Under the pieces are notes generated by a model. The model was given only the letters and a program-made list of their open reading frames with translations, had not been told where the DNA came from and made no database searches. Position numbers and translations under genes: made by a program. DNA of 64,000 nt from Gerris lacustris (lineage: Eukaryota > Arthropoda > Insecta > Hemiptera > Gerridae). Numbering within the stretch: the stretch's first letter is position 1; each line of letters begins with the position of its first letter. The stretch covers positions 109,186,514-109,250,513 of the forward strand of contig OX578277.1 in assembly GCA_951217055.1 (NCBI GenBank). Direction: 5' to 3'. Of the stretch, positions 12,444 through 24,235 are shown one piece after another.

Positions 12444-13008
12444 CAGTGGCGTATCCAGGGGGGGGGCACAGGGGCACGTGCCCCCCCCCCCCCCCCCCCC
12501 CCCCCCAGACCCAAGTAATAGAGTAAAAAAAAAGTAATAGAAAAAAAAAGTAATAGAGTAAAAAAAAAAAAAAAAAAAAAACCGCCGTGTTTTTTTTTTT
12601 TAATAGAGATATTTTTTACAATCACCTCATATTCAATTTCACCTCGGAAATGCATAAAAACGCTATTTTGAGAGGTCATATTTTCAAAATTTTCCCCCCG
12701 GACCCCCCGCCATAAGTCCCCTCCAAAAATTAACTGCAGATGACGCCCGTGACTTACAGTAAGATATTGTACTGCAGTAAGCATCAGCTAACACATTTTC
12801 TAATGAATACGTTCCAAAACAGTTGTTGGTACTTGGGCGCGGAGATTTTTTTCTTTATTGGTGTAAATTTCTTTTTTTTGGGGGGGGGATCTGCTTTGTT
12901 GAATAATTTGTTCCATTTTCTGTTACCACTGCGACCTCCCCCCCCCCCCCCCAATCTAAACTGACTGAGAATGTGCCCCCCCAGACTTAGCCGCTGGATA
13001 CGCCACTG
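12444..13008. mobile_element. hAT-type MITE with 8-bp target duplication
   Basis: Ends are CAGTGGCGTATCCAG and its inverse CTGGATACGCCACTG. GAGGTTAG occurs directly on both sides (12436-12443, 13009-13016): a perfect 8-bp target duplication. The interior has long poly-C/poly-G and poly-A/T tracts. A 3'-end relative lies at 21995-22127. The frames here are homopolymer artefacts. Confidence 0.9.
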
Positions 13009-13016
13009 GAGGTTAG

Positions 13017-13805
13017 AGCACGTGGTTTTGAAGTTGATCTTGGAAGTTGCTAAAGTTGTTGAGTTGTGTTAAATGTTGTTCAATTAAGTTGTGTTTCATA
13101 GAGATTTCATGTAAGCTGTTGCGTTTTACTACAATAGTATAGGTAATTGAAAAATAACCATAATACGACTACTTGCTACACTACATGTAAGAAAATAACA
13201 ACGAAAATATTTCATTTAACAAAAGAAATGACTCTTCACACATGACTTCGTCTTACTATGTTATTATTCACTTAAGTAATCAAATGAAGCTGCTTAAATA
13301 ATTATTGTGTGTTCAATTTAACAATTTTATTTACCTTGAATTGTAAAATCTTTATAATTATATAGTTCACCTCATTTAATTGTAAATTAATGAACAGAAT
13401 TGATTTTTTTTTATTCTTTTCGAAAATTCAATATAAACTGATTTAAAAATACTGATTACCGAAAACTATTTTTATTTTTTAAGGCCCACCCGCCTTCTAC
13501 GAATTATTTCTCTTAAATATAGGAAAGTAAGTAATTAAGTATTTTATTAGAATTTATTATAAGTTAGTACCGATGCTAGTTACAAGATTATTAACTGCTA
13601 CCGTTTTCATTTCAGTATTCACCCGAGTTACTGTTCATCTATCAGTTCTATGTTTATTTTCCTCTTAAAAATACATAAATAACAATAAAGAAAAAAAATA
13701 TTGAAATCTTGTGTACAATACGCTCAAGCATTAAATTCTTTCCGAATTAAGGGTGCGTAATATATGCGAATTTTAAGTTTTGTTAAAATTTCACCCCTGA
13801 ATTCA
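13017..13805. other. AT-rich non-coding DNA
   Basis: The first bases continue the sequence interrupted by the hAT MITE. No gene recognised. Confidence 0.55.
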
Positions 13806-13809
13806 GCCA

Positions 13810-13880
13810 ATATACGAGGAGTTGTCTCAAACATTCATATACGAGGAGTTGTCTCAAACATTCATATACGAGGAGTAGTC
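13810..13880. repeat. 27-bp tandem repeat, 2.6 copies
   Basis: ATATACGAGGAGTTGTCTCA starts at 13810, 13837 and 13864. Confidence 0.8.
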
Positions 13881-13990
13881 CAAAAATCATAAACAAGTTG
13901 TCTCAAAAAATAACAAGAGAAATAAAATCATTATTCGATGCAACTGCTCATTTTTGAGTGATCAAACTTGTTTGATGTTTTGTCAATGTT

Positions 13991-14212
13991 CAGTGGCGCA
14001 GCTAGGGCATTGGGGCCCCCCCGCAAGAACTTTTTGGGGGACCCTCGCCAAACAAAATTGATGAGAAAAAAAAAAAACCGTTTAGAAATGGGGGCCCCCT
14101 CTTTGTTGATTTGGGGCCCCCTCTTTGTTGATTAGGGGGCCCCCTGACGGTGGGGACCCTCCCGCAATGTGGTCCCATGCGGGCCCATGCGTAACTATGT
14201 ACACTGTCACTG
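13991..14212. mobile_element. Short hAT-type MITE with GGGGCCCC repeats
   Basis: Starts CAGTGGCGCAGC; its right end (GTAACTATG...CACTG) is the inverse of the start of the 60812 element. TCAATGTT and TCAATTTT flank it (7 of 8 match). Inside are repeats GGGGCCCCCTCTTTGTTGAT, homologous to the 24-bp array at 60864. Confidence 0.7.
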
Positions 14213-14465
14213 TCAATTTTGACACGCAAAGCCTACACTACTCCGCTGATTTAGATCTAATGCAGTACTCAAATTTACAAAAATCATATCCCGTTGAAAA
14301 AGCACGTCTTTACAACTCTACAGCTTGGAACTAACACTGTTGATACTTAAAGACTGATTATAGTTATGGAATCACATTGATGACTAGACGTAATTCACCC
14401 AAAATACCGCTCTTGATATTTATCCACTTTATTGAGAGAGGTTTCAAAGTATTATCACCTTTCAG
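14213..14465. other. Non-coding spacer before the satellite
   Basis: Two short frames cross it but neither shows a known domain. Confidence 0.5.
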
Positions 14466-15519
14466 GTACCGAGATAAGGGGAACCGAACTGTGAAGAAGA
14501 GCTTGATGGCGTCAGAACTTGATGAGATAAGAAGAACCGAAGTGCAGAGGAGAACTTGGTGACGTCATTACGTCATGCTAGACGTACCAAGATAAGAGGA
14601 ACCGAAGTGCGGAGGAGGACTTGGTGACGTCATTATATCATGCTAGAAGTACCGAGATAAGAGGAACCGAAGTGCAGAGGAGAACTTGGTGACGTCATTA
14701 TATCATGCTAGAAGTAACGAGATAAGAGGAACCGAAATGCAGAGGAGAACTTGGTGACGTCATTACATTATGCTAGAAGTACCGAGATAAAAGGAACCGA
14801 AATGCAGAGGTGAACTTGGTGACGTCATTACATTATGCTAGAAGTACCGAGATAAGAGGAACCGAAATGCAGAGGTGAACTTGGTGACGTCATTACATTA
14901 TGCTAGAAGTACCGAGATAAGAGGAACCGAAGTGCAGAGGAGAACTTGGTGACGTCATTATATCATGCTAGAAGTACCGAGATAAGAGGAACCGAAATGC
15001 AGAGGTGAACTTGGTGACGTCATTACATTATGCTAGAAGTACCGAGATAAGAGGAACCGAAGTGCAGAGGAGAACTTGGTGACGTCATTATATCATGCTA
15101 GAAGTACCGAGATAAGAGGAACCGAAGTGCAGAGGAGAACTTGGCGACGTCATAATATTATCCTAGAAGTACCGAGATAAGAGGAACCGAAATGCAGAGG
15201 AGAACTTGGTGACGTCATTACATTATGCTAGAAGTACCGAGATAAGAGGAACCGAAATGCAGAGGAGGTGAACTTGGTAACGTCATTACATTATGCTAGA
15301 AGTACCGAGATAAGAGGAACCGAAAAGCAGAGGAGAACTTGGTGACGTCATTATATCATGGTAGAAGTACCGAGATAAGAGGAACCGAAGTGCAGAGGAG
15401 AACTTGGTGACGTCATTATATCATGGTAGAAGTACCGAGATAAGAGGAACCGAAGTGCAGGGGAGAACTTGGTAACGTCATTATATCATGCTAGAAGTAC
15501 CAAGATAAGAGGAACCGAA
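14466..15519. repeat. 65-bp satellite array, left block (about 16 units)
   Basis: Consensus ACCGAGATAAGAGGAACCGA, then AGTGCAGAGGAGAACTTGG, TGACGTCATTATATCATGCT and AGAAGT, with a period of 65 bp (e.g. 14651, 14716). Units vary mainly at AAGTGC/AAATGC and TATATCA/TACATTA. Edge units are most diverged. Most units carry the palindrome TGACGTCA. Confidence 0.95.
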
Positions 15520-16125
15520 ATTAACAGTATTGAAACAATTAAATATCTTGGACTCACTATAGACTCGACTCTTACCTGGAAACCCCACATAACAAACATT
15601 ACAAAGAAAATCAGACAACTATCGTACTTATTCTTACACATGAGAAACTACCTGCATCTGCAGTACCTAATGCAATGTTATTATGCTTTTGTTTATTCCA
15701 TCATACAGTACGGTATTGTGGCTTATGGCTCTGCCGCTGAGACAAGTTTAAAACAACTGACAATAGCCCAAAAACAAATAGTAAAAATTATACTTAAAAA
15801 ACCACGAAGTACGCCATCTTCTCCGATATTTAAGTCACTGGAAATTTTGAAAGTGAAAGAAATTTTCGAACTGACAACTCTGAACCGAATACACACTGGC
15901 AAATTCACACTCGACAAAACAGAACATAACTACAAAACCAGAACGACACATCAGCCAACCTTCCAACCACCTTACATGAAAACTACTACAGGACAGAGAC
16001 AATGGTACTATATAGTGACGGGACTATACAATCAACTACCTAATAACATACGACAAAATATTCATAGACCTTGTTTTAAACAACTAACAAAACAATATTT
16101 ACTCGCTAAGTACAACGACCAATAG
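15520..16125 (+). pseudogene. Reverse transcriptase C-terminal part of a CR1/jockey-group element
   Basis: Intact frame of about 200 residues but lacking endonuclease and most of the RT. KYLGLTIDSTLTWKPHI, YSIIQYGIVAYG and a QKQIVKIILKK stretch are the usual thumb-side motifs after the catalytic FADD region. The 51 bases upstream that stay open belong to the satellite, so the apparent longer frame (from 15469) is a chance fusion. Ends TAG at 16123. Confidence 0.85.
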
Positions 16126-16436
16126 ACTAATAATGTAAACAACTGAAAATAACATTTCTAATTAAACTAATCTTTTAGAATATTTGATCTTTCTACGCAT
16201 AACAACTCATTACTGCACCATCTAATAAAATTTTTATTTATTTAGACATCTTACTACCTCCATTCATATATCAATAATTATAGATAATTTAAATGTGCTG
16301 AACAGACTGACTTCCACAGCACAGGGCATCCACCCTCTAGTGGAAGTTATTATTCCTAAATGTAAAGAATACAAAAGATTGTTATTTATGATAAATAAAG
16401 GAATTTATTATTTAAAAAAAAAAAAAAAAAAAAAAA
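15520..16436 (+). mobile_element. 5'-truncated non-LTR retrotransposon inserted in the satellite
   Basis: Coding 3' end of a reverse transcriptase, a 3' UTR of about 290 bp, an AATAAA at 16394 and a poly-A tail at 16414-16436. Satellite units continue on both sides in register (ACCGAAA before, TGCAGAGG after), so it landed inside a unit. No obvious target duplication. Confidence 0.92.
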
Positions 16437-18820
16437 TGCAGAGGAGAGAGGAGAACTTGGTGACATCATTATATCATGCTAGAAGTACCGAGATAAGAGG
16501 AACCTAAGTGCAGAGGAGAACTTGGTGACGTCATTACACCATGCTAGAAGTACCGAGATAAGAGGAACCGAAGTGCAGAGGAGAACTTGGTGACGTCATT
16601 ACATTATGCTAGAAGTACCGAGATAAGAGGAACCGAAAAGCAGAGAAGAACTTGGTGACGTCATTATATCATGCTAGAAGTACCGAGATAAGAGGAACCG
16701 AAATGCAGAGGAGAACTTGGTGACGTCATTATATCATGCTAGAAGTACCGAGATAAGAGGAAGTGAAGTGCAGAGGAGTACTTGGAGACGACATTACACC
16801 ATGCTAGAAGTACCGAGATATGAGGAACCGAAGTGCAGAGGAGAACTTGGTGACGTCATTACATTATTCTAGAAGTACCGAGATAAGAGGAACCGAAGTG
16901 CAGAGGAGAACTTGGTGACGTCATTACATTATGCTAGAAGTACCGAGATAAGAGGAACCGAAATGCAGAGGAGAACTTGGTGACGTCATTATATCATGCT
17001 AGAAGTACCGAGATAAGAGGAACCGAAGTGCAGAGGAGAACTTGGTGACGTCATTATATCATGCTAGAAGTACCGAGATAAGAGGAACCGAAGTGCGGGG
17101 GAGAACTTGGTGACGTCATTATATCATGCTAGAAGTACCGAAGTGCAGAGGAGAACTTGGTGACGTCATTACACCATGCTAGAAGTACCGAGATAAGAGG
17201 AACTGAAGTGCAGAGGAGAACTTGGTGACGTCATTACATTATGCTAGAAGTACCGAGATAAGAGGAACCGAAATGCAGAGGAGAACTTGGTGACGTCATT
17301 ACATTATGCTAGAAGTACCGAGATAAGAGGAACCGAAGTGCAGAGGAGAACTTGGTGACGTCATTATATCATGCTAGAAGTACCGAAGTGCAGAGGAGAA
17401 CTTGGTGACGTCATTACACCATGCTAGAAGTACCGAGATAAGAGGAACCGAAATGCAGAGGAGAACTTGGTGACGTCATTACATTATGCTAGAAGTACCG
17501 AGATAAGAGGAACCGAAAAGCAGAGAAGAACTTGGTGACGTCATTATATCATGCTAGAAGTACCGAGATAAGAGGAACCGAAATGCAGAGGAGAACTTGG
17601 TGACGTCATTATATCATGCTAGAAGTACCGAGATAAGAGGAAGTGAAGTGCAGAGGAGTACTTGGAGACGACATTACACCATGCTAGAAGTACCGAGATA
17701 TGAGGAACCGAAGTGCAGAGGAGAACTTGGTGACGTCATTACATTATTCTAGAAGTACCGAGATAAGAGGAACCGAAGTGCAGAGGAGAACTTGGTGACG
17801 TCATTACATTATGCTAGAAGTACCGAGATAAGAGGAACCGAAATGCAGAGGAGAACTTGGTGACGTCATTATATCATGCTAGAAGTACCGAGATAAGAGG
17901 AACCGAAGTGCAGAGGAGAACTTGGTGACGTCATTATATCATGCTAGAAGTACCGAGATAAGAGGAACCGAAGTGCGGGGGAGAACTTGGTGACGTCATT
18001 ATATCATGCTAGAAGTACCGAAGTGCAGAGGAGAACTTGGTGACGTCATTACACCATGCTAGAAGTACCGAGATAAGAGGAACTGAAGTGCAGAGGAGAA
18101 CTTGGTGACGTCATTACATTATGCTAGAAGTACCGAGATAAGAGGAACCGAAATGCAGAGGAGAACTTGGTGACGTCATTACATTATGCTAGAAGTACCG
18201 AGATAAGAGGAACCGAAGTGCAGAGGAGAACTTGGTGACGTCATTATATCATGCTAGAAGTACCGAAGTGCAGAGGAGAACTTGGTGACGTCATTACACC
18301 ATGCTAGAAGTACCGAGATAAGAGGAACTGAAGTGCAGAGGAGAACTTGGTGACGTCATTACATTATGCTAGAAGTACCGAGGTAAGAGGAACCGAAATG
18401 CAGAGGAGAACTTGGTGACGTCATTACATTATGCTAGAAGTACCGAGATAAGAGGAACCGAAGTGCAGAGGAGAACTTGGTGACGTCATTATATCATGCT
18501 AGAAGTACCGAGATAAGAGGAACCGAAGTGCGGAGGAGAACTTGGTGACGTCATTATATCATGCTAGAAGTACCGAAGTGCAGAGGAGAACTTGGTGACG
18601 TCATTACACCATGCTAGAAGTACCGAGATAAGAGGAACTGAAATGCAGAGGAGAACTTGGTGACGTCATTACATTATGCTAGAAGTACCGAGATAAGAGG
18701 AACCTAAGTGCAGAGGAGAACTTGGTGACGTCATTATATCATGCTAGAAGTACCGAGATAAGAGGAACCGAAGTGCGGAGGAGAACTTGGTGACGTCATT
18801 ATATCATGCTAGACGTGGTG
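16437..18820. repeat. 65-bp satellite array, right block with 880-bp higher-order repeat
   Basis: Same unit as the left block. Some units are 50 bp because AGATAAGAGGAACCG is missing. Diagnostic variants recur 880 bp apart: CAGAGAAGAA at 16641/17521, GTACTTGGAGACG near 16780/17660, AAGTGCGGGG at 17091/17971. So 16521-17400 and 17401-18280 are tandem copies (12 units of 65 plus 2 of 50), with a partial third copy after 18281. Confidence 0.95.
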
Positions 18821-19040
18821 AAATGGTTTCACTTGTGAGGAGTCCTTGCTGAGTCCAGTTCGATTCGAACTCTGCACTAGTAACGTTCTTATTCCTCTCA
18901 CAGGACCTCATCTTACTTTCATCAATTCCTCTTTCATCAAGTCTTCTAAGTTAAGGTAGACAATAATTCTCATTTATTATAATTTGCTTTTATACCAAGA
19001 GAATAAGGTATTATATATTTTTTAGAAAAAAAAAATTATA
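18821..19040. other. Non-coding flank of the satellite
   Basis: No repeat unit or gene recognised. Confidence 0.4.
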
Positions 19041-20335
19041 CTCTTAGATTTTACTTTCTCATATAAGTAGTGTATATTTAGAGAAATTATTATAGCGTGA
19101 AAATCTTATTTTGATTAATTTACACATTTCCAGGTTCCCCGAGTCTTTCTTAATGAATTTTACTTTTTTTTTTAATGTATGTCTATAGTCTATGTCGACG
19201 CGTTCAGCCAAAATTACATGCCGATTTAGATAAAAATTGGCAATTATTTTCAAAAAATCAAACCCGAACGTGAAATGAAGAACTAATTTCAGCTCTATAT
19301 TTGGGAGCGTTTTATTTTGAAATCCTTTGTATTAATTTTGATTTTGTTTGTTGCCTGTCGTCTATCGTCGAAATCTTTTGAGAGCTAATTAAGCCTCTGC
19401 CAGTCATACAATCGAGCTGAAACTTGGCGTATAGACTCTGTACCAAACATTCTATCAAATTAATTAACTAATTATAAATTATAATTAATATTAATTATAA
19501 AATCATTATTATAAAATAAATAATAAATTAAAAAAAAATTAATTAACAAAAAAATAATAATTGATTAAAAATTAAATTAATTTATCTTAAATCTAGTTCC
19601 TGAGAAAACTGCTTTAATCGCGGAAGTTATTTTTATGATACATTTTGATAAAATGTCAGAGTTGTCCCGAACCGATTTTTTACTTTCTCATATAAAGAAA
19701 AAGTATTGTGATGGCGCGAAAATTCGTTTTTGAGATTTGATGGATTTACACGTTTCAAAACAAGTCAAGTAACAGGCTTCCTTAATAACACTTTTTCCCA
19801 TTGAAGCTTTTTCTATTGAAGCCTACGTTTACGCGAGCGTTGCGAGTGAACGCTTGGGCGGATAACGTTTTCCGACGAACTCAGCCTGGGCATTGGTAAA
19901 ATGAACATGTGTACCAAATTTCATCCAACTCGGTGATCTTTTACTCAAGTTATCGTCATCTGTAGATTTCGTGAAGGAGTTTGCGTGACGGTGAATTTGG
20001 TCGTTTTTTCGGATTCACTTCCGGGCTCCAGAACGTGCCATAAGGAACTTCGTTCCAAAAATTCTAAAATGTAGTCCATATAAATACTTCTTAACGATAT
20101 AACCGGTAAAAATCTAGTTCCTGATAAACTAACTTTAAAGGCAGACGGGCTTGGTTCGATTCCCCGTCGAGGAGAAGTTATTTTTATGTTAAAATTTTGA
20201 TATAATGTTCAATAATTAAATGTACCTATGAAAACTCGAAAACTAATAAATGGAAAACACTGGGCTAAGTAATTATGAACTCGTATATGAGAGTTTGTCT
20301 GAATTGTCTCGGACGGATTTATTTTAATGTATATT
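19041..20335 (+). mobile_element. Repeat family G (two degraded copies)
   Basis: TTTTACTTTCTCATATAA starts at about 19050 and 19678. The second copy runs through the GAACTCAGCCTGGGCATTGG block, an RNA polymerase III B-box-like GGTTCGATTCCCC at 20153-20165, GGAGAAGTTATTTTTATG and the CTGGGCTAAGTAATTATGAA end. Related copies: 23345-24100 and, inverted, 27930-29155. Confidence 0.55.
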
Positions 20336-20677
20336 ATAAAATTTTTTTTTAATGATTTATTATTTGTACTATATTATAAATGTAACAAAGTTCTAGTATA
20401 TTTTAAATGTTACCTTATACAACAGATCTAAGAATTAGTTGCCTTGGACCTTGAGTTGACAATATAATATATTTGAGAAAGCGAAACAACGTATTCAAGC
20501 ATTGTCCTGAATCAAAATCATACAAGAAACTGGTTAATTAAGTAGTTCACATCACGTATTGCTGTAAATAATTCTAACACACATATCCGTATTCATAGAG
20601 GCACTGTTCCATACATAAACTCAGTACACAATTAAAAATAATACAAAATCTACACCAACAGAGATTTTTAACTGTTT
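20336..20677. other. AT-rich non-coding DNA
   Basis: No gene or repeat recognised. Confidence 0.5.
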
Positions 20678-21990
20678 TGCTTCCGAGCTTACCGAAGGTA
20701 GCGGAAGCTATGTGATCTTTCTGAAGAACGAAATTATTTTATGTCTATATCAAAAATTCCAAGACTGAAATCCGTTTTACATATCAGGGAATATTTTTTT
20801 ATCTACTCGCGGCAGCAAAATTAAACATTACTTAACTGTTTTTAGGCTGGAAAGAACTATTTCCCTGATTTGTCATTAAAATATTAAAAACAGGCAGGAA
20901 AGTAGTTAAAACAGTCAGGAAAATACTTTCTCTGCCTAGGCAGAGAAAGTAACAGTGTTTACCATTGAGTGTCATAACCTCTTATTTTGGCAAGAACAGT
21001 TTATACTATTATCTCTATCTTATAACATTATATATTATAGTTAAATAAGTAATATTTAATAAATAAACGTTTTAATAATAAAAATAATTTGTTTATATTT
21101 GTTAATTCTGTTAAATAAGTTCAATGATTAGTAGATCTTTAATTAAAATAAAATAGAAGTGTCACTGACTATACTGTAGCGTCATGTAAACATTGAACAT
21201 CCATATTATTTTTATCATTGAAGTCATTCTAGATTAGACTAGCTACTTTTCTTGATGTATCCTAGTTACTTCTTTGGTTTTAAGCAATAGAAGATAATAT
21301 CTTTAACACTTTTATTAATTTTTTAGTAAAAATATAAATAAATATTTTATATTGCGTGCATTATTCATTCAGAAGTTATGTGTGTTATAAACGTGTGTTT
21401 TGTATTTTGTTGTTATAGATTGAGTTTGCTTTTCACTTATTGTTATTAATCCCAAGTTTCTTATTTGAACATTAATTTTAGTTAATACATATGTTATTAT
21501 CTTTATTAATATGACACATAGTTATTAACTATGTTATATTAATAAAGATAACATTTTAGCAGCTTCATTTTTCTGCCGTCCGTAGATAAAATATTGTATG
21601 CAACAAGGCAGCAAAGGAAACATTTCTGCCTCGTTTATTCATATTGCCTGCCTCGGCTTCGCCTCGACAGTCAAATAGGTAAATTACCTGCCTCGGCTTC
21701 GCCTCGGCAGTTAATTATCATAGCCTGTCCTCGTCTTCGGCTCGGAGGCTAATCTAATCACTCGTCAGTAAAATTCCATTTTGCTGCCTAGTTACATAAA
21801 TAACTATGGTCCGTGTCTGTCTGTAGTTCAATTTTTGCGACTAACATATTTTAAAAAATGCTTGCGAATGCAAGAATGCAATTTTTGCGGTCCTATTTTA
21901 ATGAATTTTGTTTGGTAGATCATAATTAGCCTATTTTTGGACCATGTAAGTTTTAACCTTTTGCACTCATTTGTTTTTCTTTAACCTGCG
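20678..21990. mobile_element. Family 1 fold-back copy split by a family E element
   Basis: 20678-20798 is a family 1 arm (TTGCTTCCGAGCTTACCGAAG to CATATCAGGGAATATTTTT). The arm resumes at 21808 (GGTCCGTGTCTGTCTG). The insert 20800-21807 is family E. Confidence 0.7.
20800..21807 (+). mobile_element. Family E two-module element, copy 1
   Basis: Starts ATCTACTCGCGGCAGCAAAA. Module 1 ends with the near-inverse CTGCCGTCCGTAGATAAAATATTG at 21573-21596; module 2 carries CAAGGCAGCAAAGG, CTCGGCTTCGCCTCGG blocks, TTTTGCTGCCTAG and ends ATAAATAACTAT. Both ends are fixed by the interrupted family 1 host. No open frame in this copy. Confidence 0.7.
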
Positions 21991-21994
21991 CTGT

Positions 21995-22127
21995 TTTGTT
22001 GAATAAGTAGTTCCCTTTTCTTGTTACCACTACGAATACCCCCCCCCCCCCCCCCCCCCATCTAAACTGACTTAGAATGTACCCCCCTCCAGACCTAGCC
22101 GCTGGATACGGCATTGTAAGTACGTAA
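21995..22127. mobile_element. hAT MITE right-end fragment
   Basis: Homologous to 12890-13008: TTTGTTGAATAA, poly-C, CATCTAAACTGACT and CCGCTGGATACGGCATTG, a mutated copy of the CTGGATACGCCACTG end. Confidence 0.65.
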
Positions 22128-22399
22128 ACATTGCTAACTACTTATGCATGGCGGAGTTAAGAGACAACATTAAAAGTAACTAACTGTTTGGACCTAGCGG
22201 AGTTAAGGCAAAATTAAAACAAACAAGAAGCATTATTTGTATAAATTTTTATTTGCAATAAATATGTATTGAATATTGAGAAAAAAGTTAATCATGATGA
22301 GTTTACAGTTAAAGAGTATGTTTGTAGTATATAGCCTGAGGGGAAAAAACTGTTTCCTACCTACCCGGCCTTCTAATTTAAAATATTAAAAAATATATC
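22128..22399. other. Non-coding DNA
   Basis: No gene or repeat recognised. Confidence 0.4.
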
Positions 22400-22855
22400 T
22401 CTTCCCTACTCGAAAACGTCTGCTTGTATCAGGTTGAAATCTTACGTGCCTGTTTCAATTGTACTTTTGAAAAGTGTATGAAGTTTTATTAATATCGTTA
22501 CGTTAGAACGTAAGATATCGGTAAAAACGTTGTTTGTTTTTTTTATTTTAAACGTTTAGGTCAGCTTTAATAAATTTAGCGACTTAATCATTTCATAGCA
22601 GTGTCGGTTTCATTTTACTAAAAAAATTATTTAAAAAGTTGTTTCTCTCATTAAATAGATAAAGTTAGAATTTTTTTCCCGTCCTAATATTCCAATTTTA
22701 AATTTGAAGCTTACGTTTACGCGAGCGTTGCGCGTGAACGCTGTGGCGTATAGCGTTGTCCAACTAACTAAGCCTGGGCATTGGTAAAATGAACATGTGT
22801 ATCAAATTTCAACTCACTCGGTCATCTTTTACTCATGTTATCGTCATCAGTAGAT
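22400..22855. mobile_element. Family 2 element, partial
   Basis: Shares CTACTCGAAAACGTCTGC, CGTTACGTTAGAACGTAAG and GCGTTGCGCGTGAACGC blocks with the full copies. Both ends missing. Confidence 0.55.
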
Positions 22856-22927
22856 TTCGTGACGCTTGGTTTTGTGACGGTGATTTTGACGGATTCACTC
22901 CAGGGCTCAAAAACGTGCCATAAGTAG

Positions 22928-23354
22928 TCCAGGAGATAGCGTGCAAAAAAGTGTCTGACTAACATCAAGCTAGACTTTTGTATACAAGTCAATCTTTTAG
23001 CGCCTTTTAAGAATATGTGGTCGGCTAAGTTCGTCTGCGGGACATAGCTTGGCAGTAGGCATTTGAAAAAAACAAACCAGTGGAGAGCGGCCATGCCTCA
23101 TCAATTATGGTGGACAATGTGATTTTCATGATCCTGAGTACAGAATTAGTTAGTAGACCAAAAATTAAGTCGATGTTATTTTAACACTTGATAGGTTAGT
23201 TATTCAAATATTACTAAAAATCGCAACGTGGTCACCTGTCAACGGACAAACTAACATCAATTTTATTTTCGGTCTTCTAACTAATTCTGTACTCAGGATC
23301 ATGAAAATCACATTGTCCACCAAAAAGGGGGGACATGACCGCTCTCCTCCGGTT
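22928..23354. mobile_element. Fold-back repeat family D, full copy
   Basis: Begins AGGAGATAGCGTGCAAAAAAG. TGGTGGACAATGTGATTTTC near 23109 pairs with its inverse near 23305, and TGGAGAGCGG... with CCGCTCTCC. Other copies: 24105-24235, 34960-35206, 42044-42405, 48700-48984, 55718-55975. A 90-residue frame inside is not a gene. Confidence 0.65.
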
Positions 23355-24100
23355 TTTTACTTTCAAATACAAAGAGAAAGTATTGTAATGGCGTGAAAAT
23401 TTGATTTTGAGATTTTGATGAATTTACACGTTTTGATGTCCCCTGAGTCCAAAAAAGTGGTTTTTAAAAAATGTCTGTCGTCTGTACAGACGCCTGGAGC
23501 CTAAACTACTGGGCCGATTTTGACGAAATTTGCCATACATGTTCATAAAAATAATACCCCGAGGATAAATCGAAAAATGATTTTTAGCTCCAAATTTGGG
23601 GGTGATTTTGATTAAAAAAATCTTAAAATGTAGTCCATTTTAATACGAATCTAACCATATAAGCCGTGTGGATACTTTATAATTTTCATTTTCTTAGTTA
23701 TATTTTTGTTGATTTTTATTTAGTATATTTTGATTATTTCATTGTTTGTTTACAAATGTCAAAATATAAATATAGTTGATTGCCAGCTCTCAAACTGTTT
23801 AACACGCTTTTAATTGTAACTTAAGAACACGCATAATATATATAGTACTAAAGAGTACCAAAGCCGTTTTCCCAGGAAAAATCTAGTTCCTGAGAAAATA
23901 GCTTTAAACGTGGAGGGAGAGAGTCCGGGTTCGATTCCCCACCGTGGAGAAGTTTTTTTTATGATATATTTTGATAAAATTTTCAATTATAATTAAATGT
24001 ATACCAACGAAAACTAGTAAATAGAAAACACTGGGCTAAGTAATTATGAACTCCTATTTGAGAAAGTTTGTCTGAGTTGTCTCTAATCGATTTTTTTGGT
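23355..24100 (+). mobile_element. Repeat family G, copy
   Basis: TTTACTTTCAAATACAAAGAG start, ACTACTGGGCCGATTTTGAC, B-box-like GGGTTCGATTCCCC at about 23930, CACTGGGCTAAGTAATTATG near the end. Confidence 0.55.
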
Positions 24101-24104
24101 CAAA

Positions 24105-24235
24105 TGCCTATTGCCAAGCTATGTCCCGCAGAAGAACTTAGCCGACCACATATTCTTTAAAGGCACTTAAGGATTTAATGGAACACAAATTTATTGCTTG
24201 ATGTTAGACACTTTTTTGCACGCTATTTTTACACT
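24105..24235. mobile_element. Family D fragment
   Basis: CAAGCTATGTCCCGCAGAAG to GACACTTTTTTGCACGCTAT. Confidence 0.6.

Noticed and set aside
12440..12964. Frames of 74-114 residues on both strands
   Set aside because: They consist of poly-F, poly-G and poly-P from homopolymers inside a hAT MITE.
15469..15519. N-terminal extension MVTSLYHARSTKIRGTE of the RT frame
   Set aside because: Encoded by satellite DNA upstream of the insertion junction; a chance fusion.
14466..18820. CRISPR-like regular repeats
   Set aside because: Units are contiguous without unique spacers and the DNA is eukaryotic: a satellite.
22822..23094. 90-residue minus-strand frame
   Set aside because: Lies across the junction of a family 2 fragment and a family D repeat.
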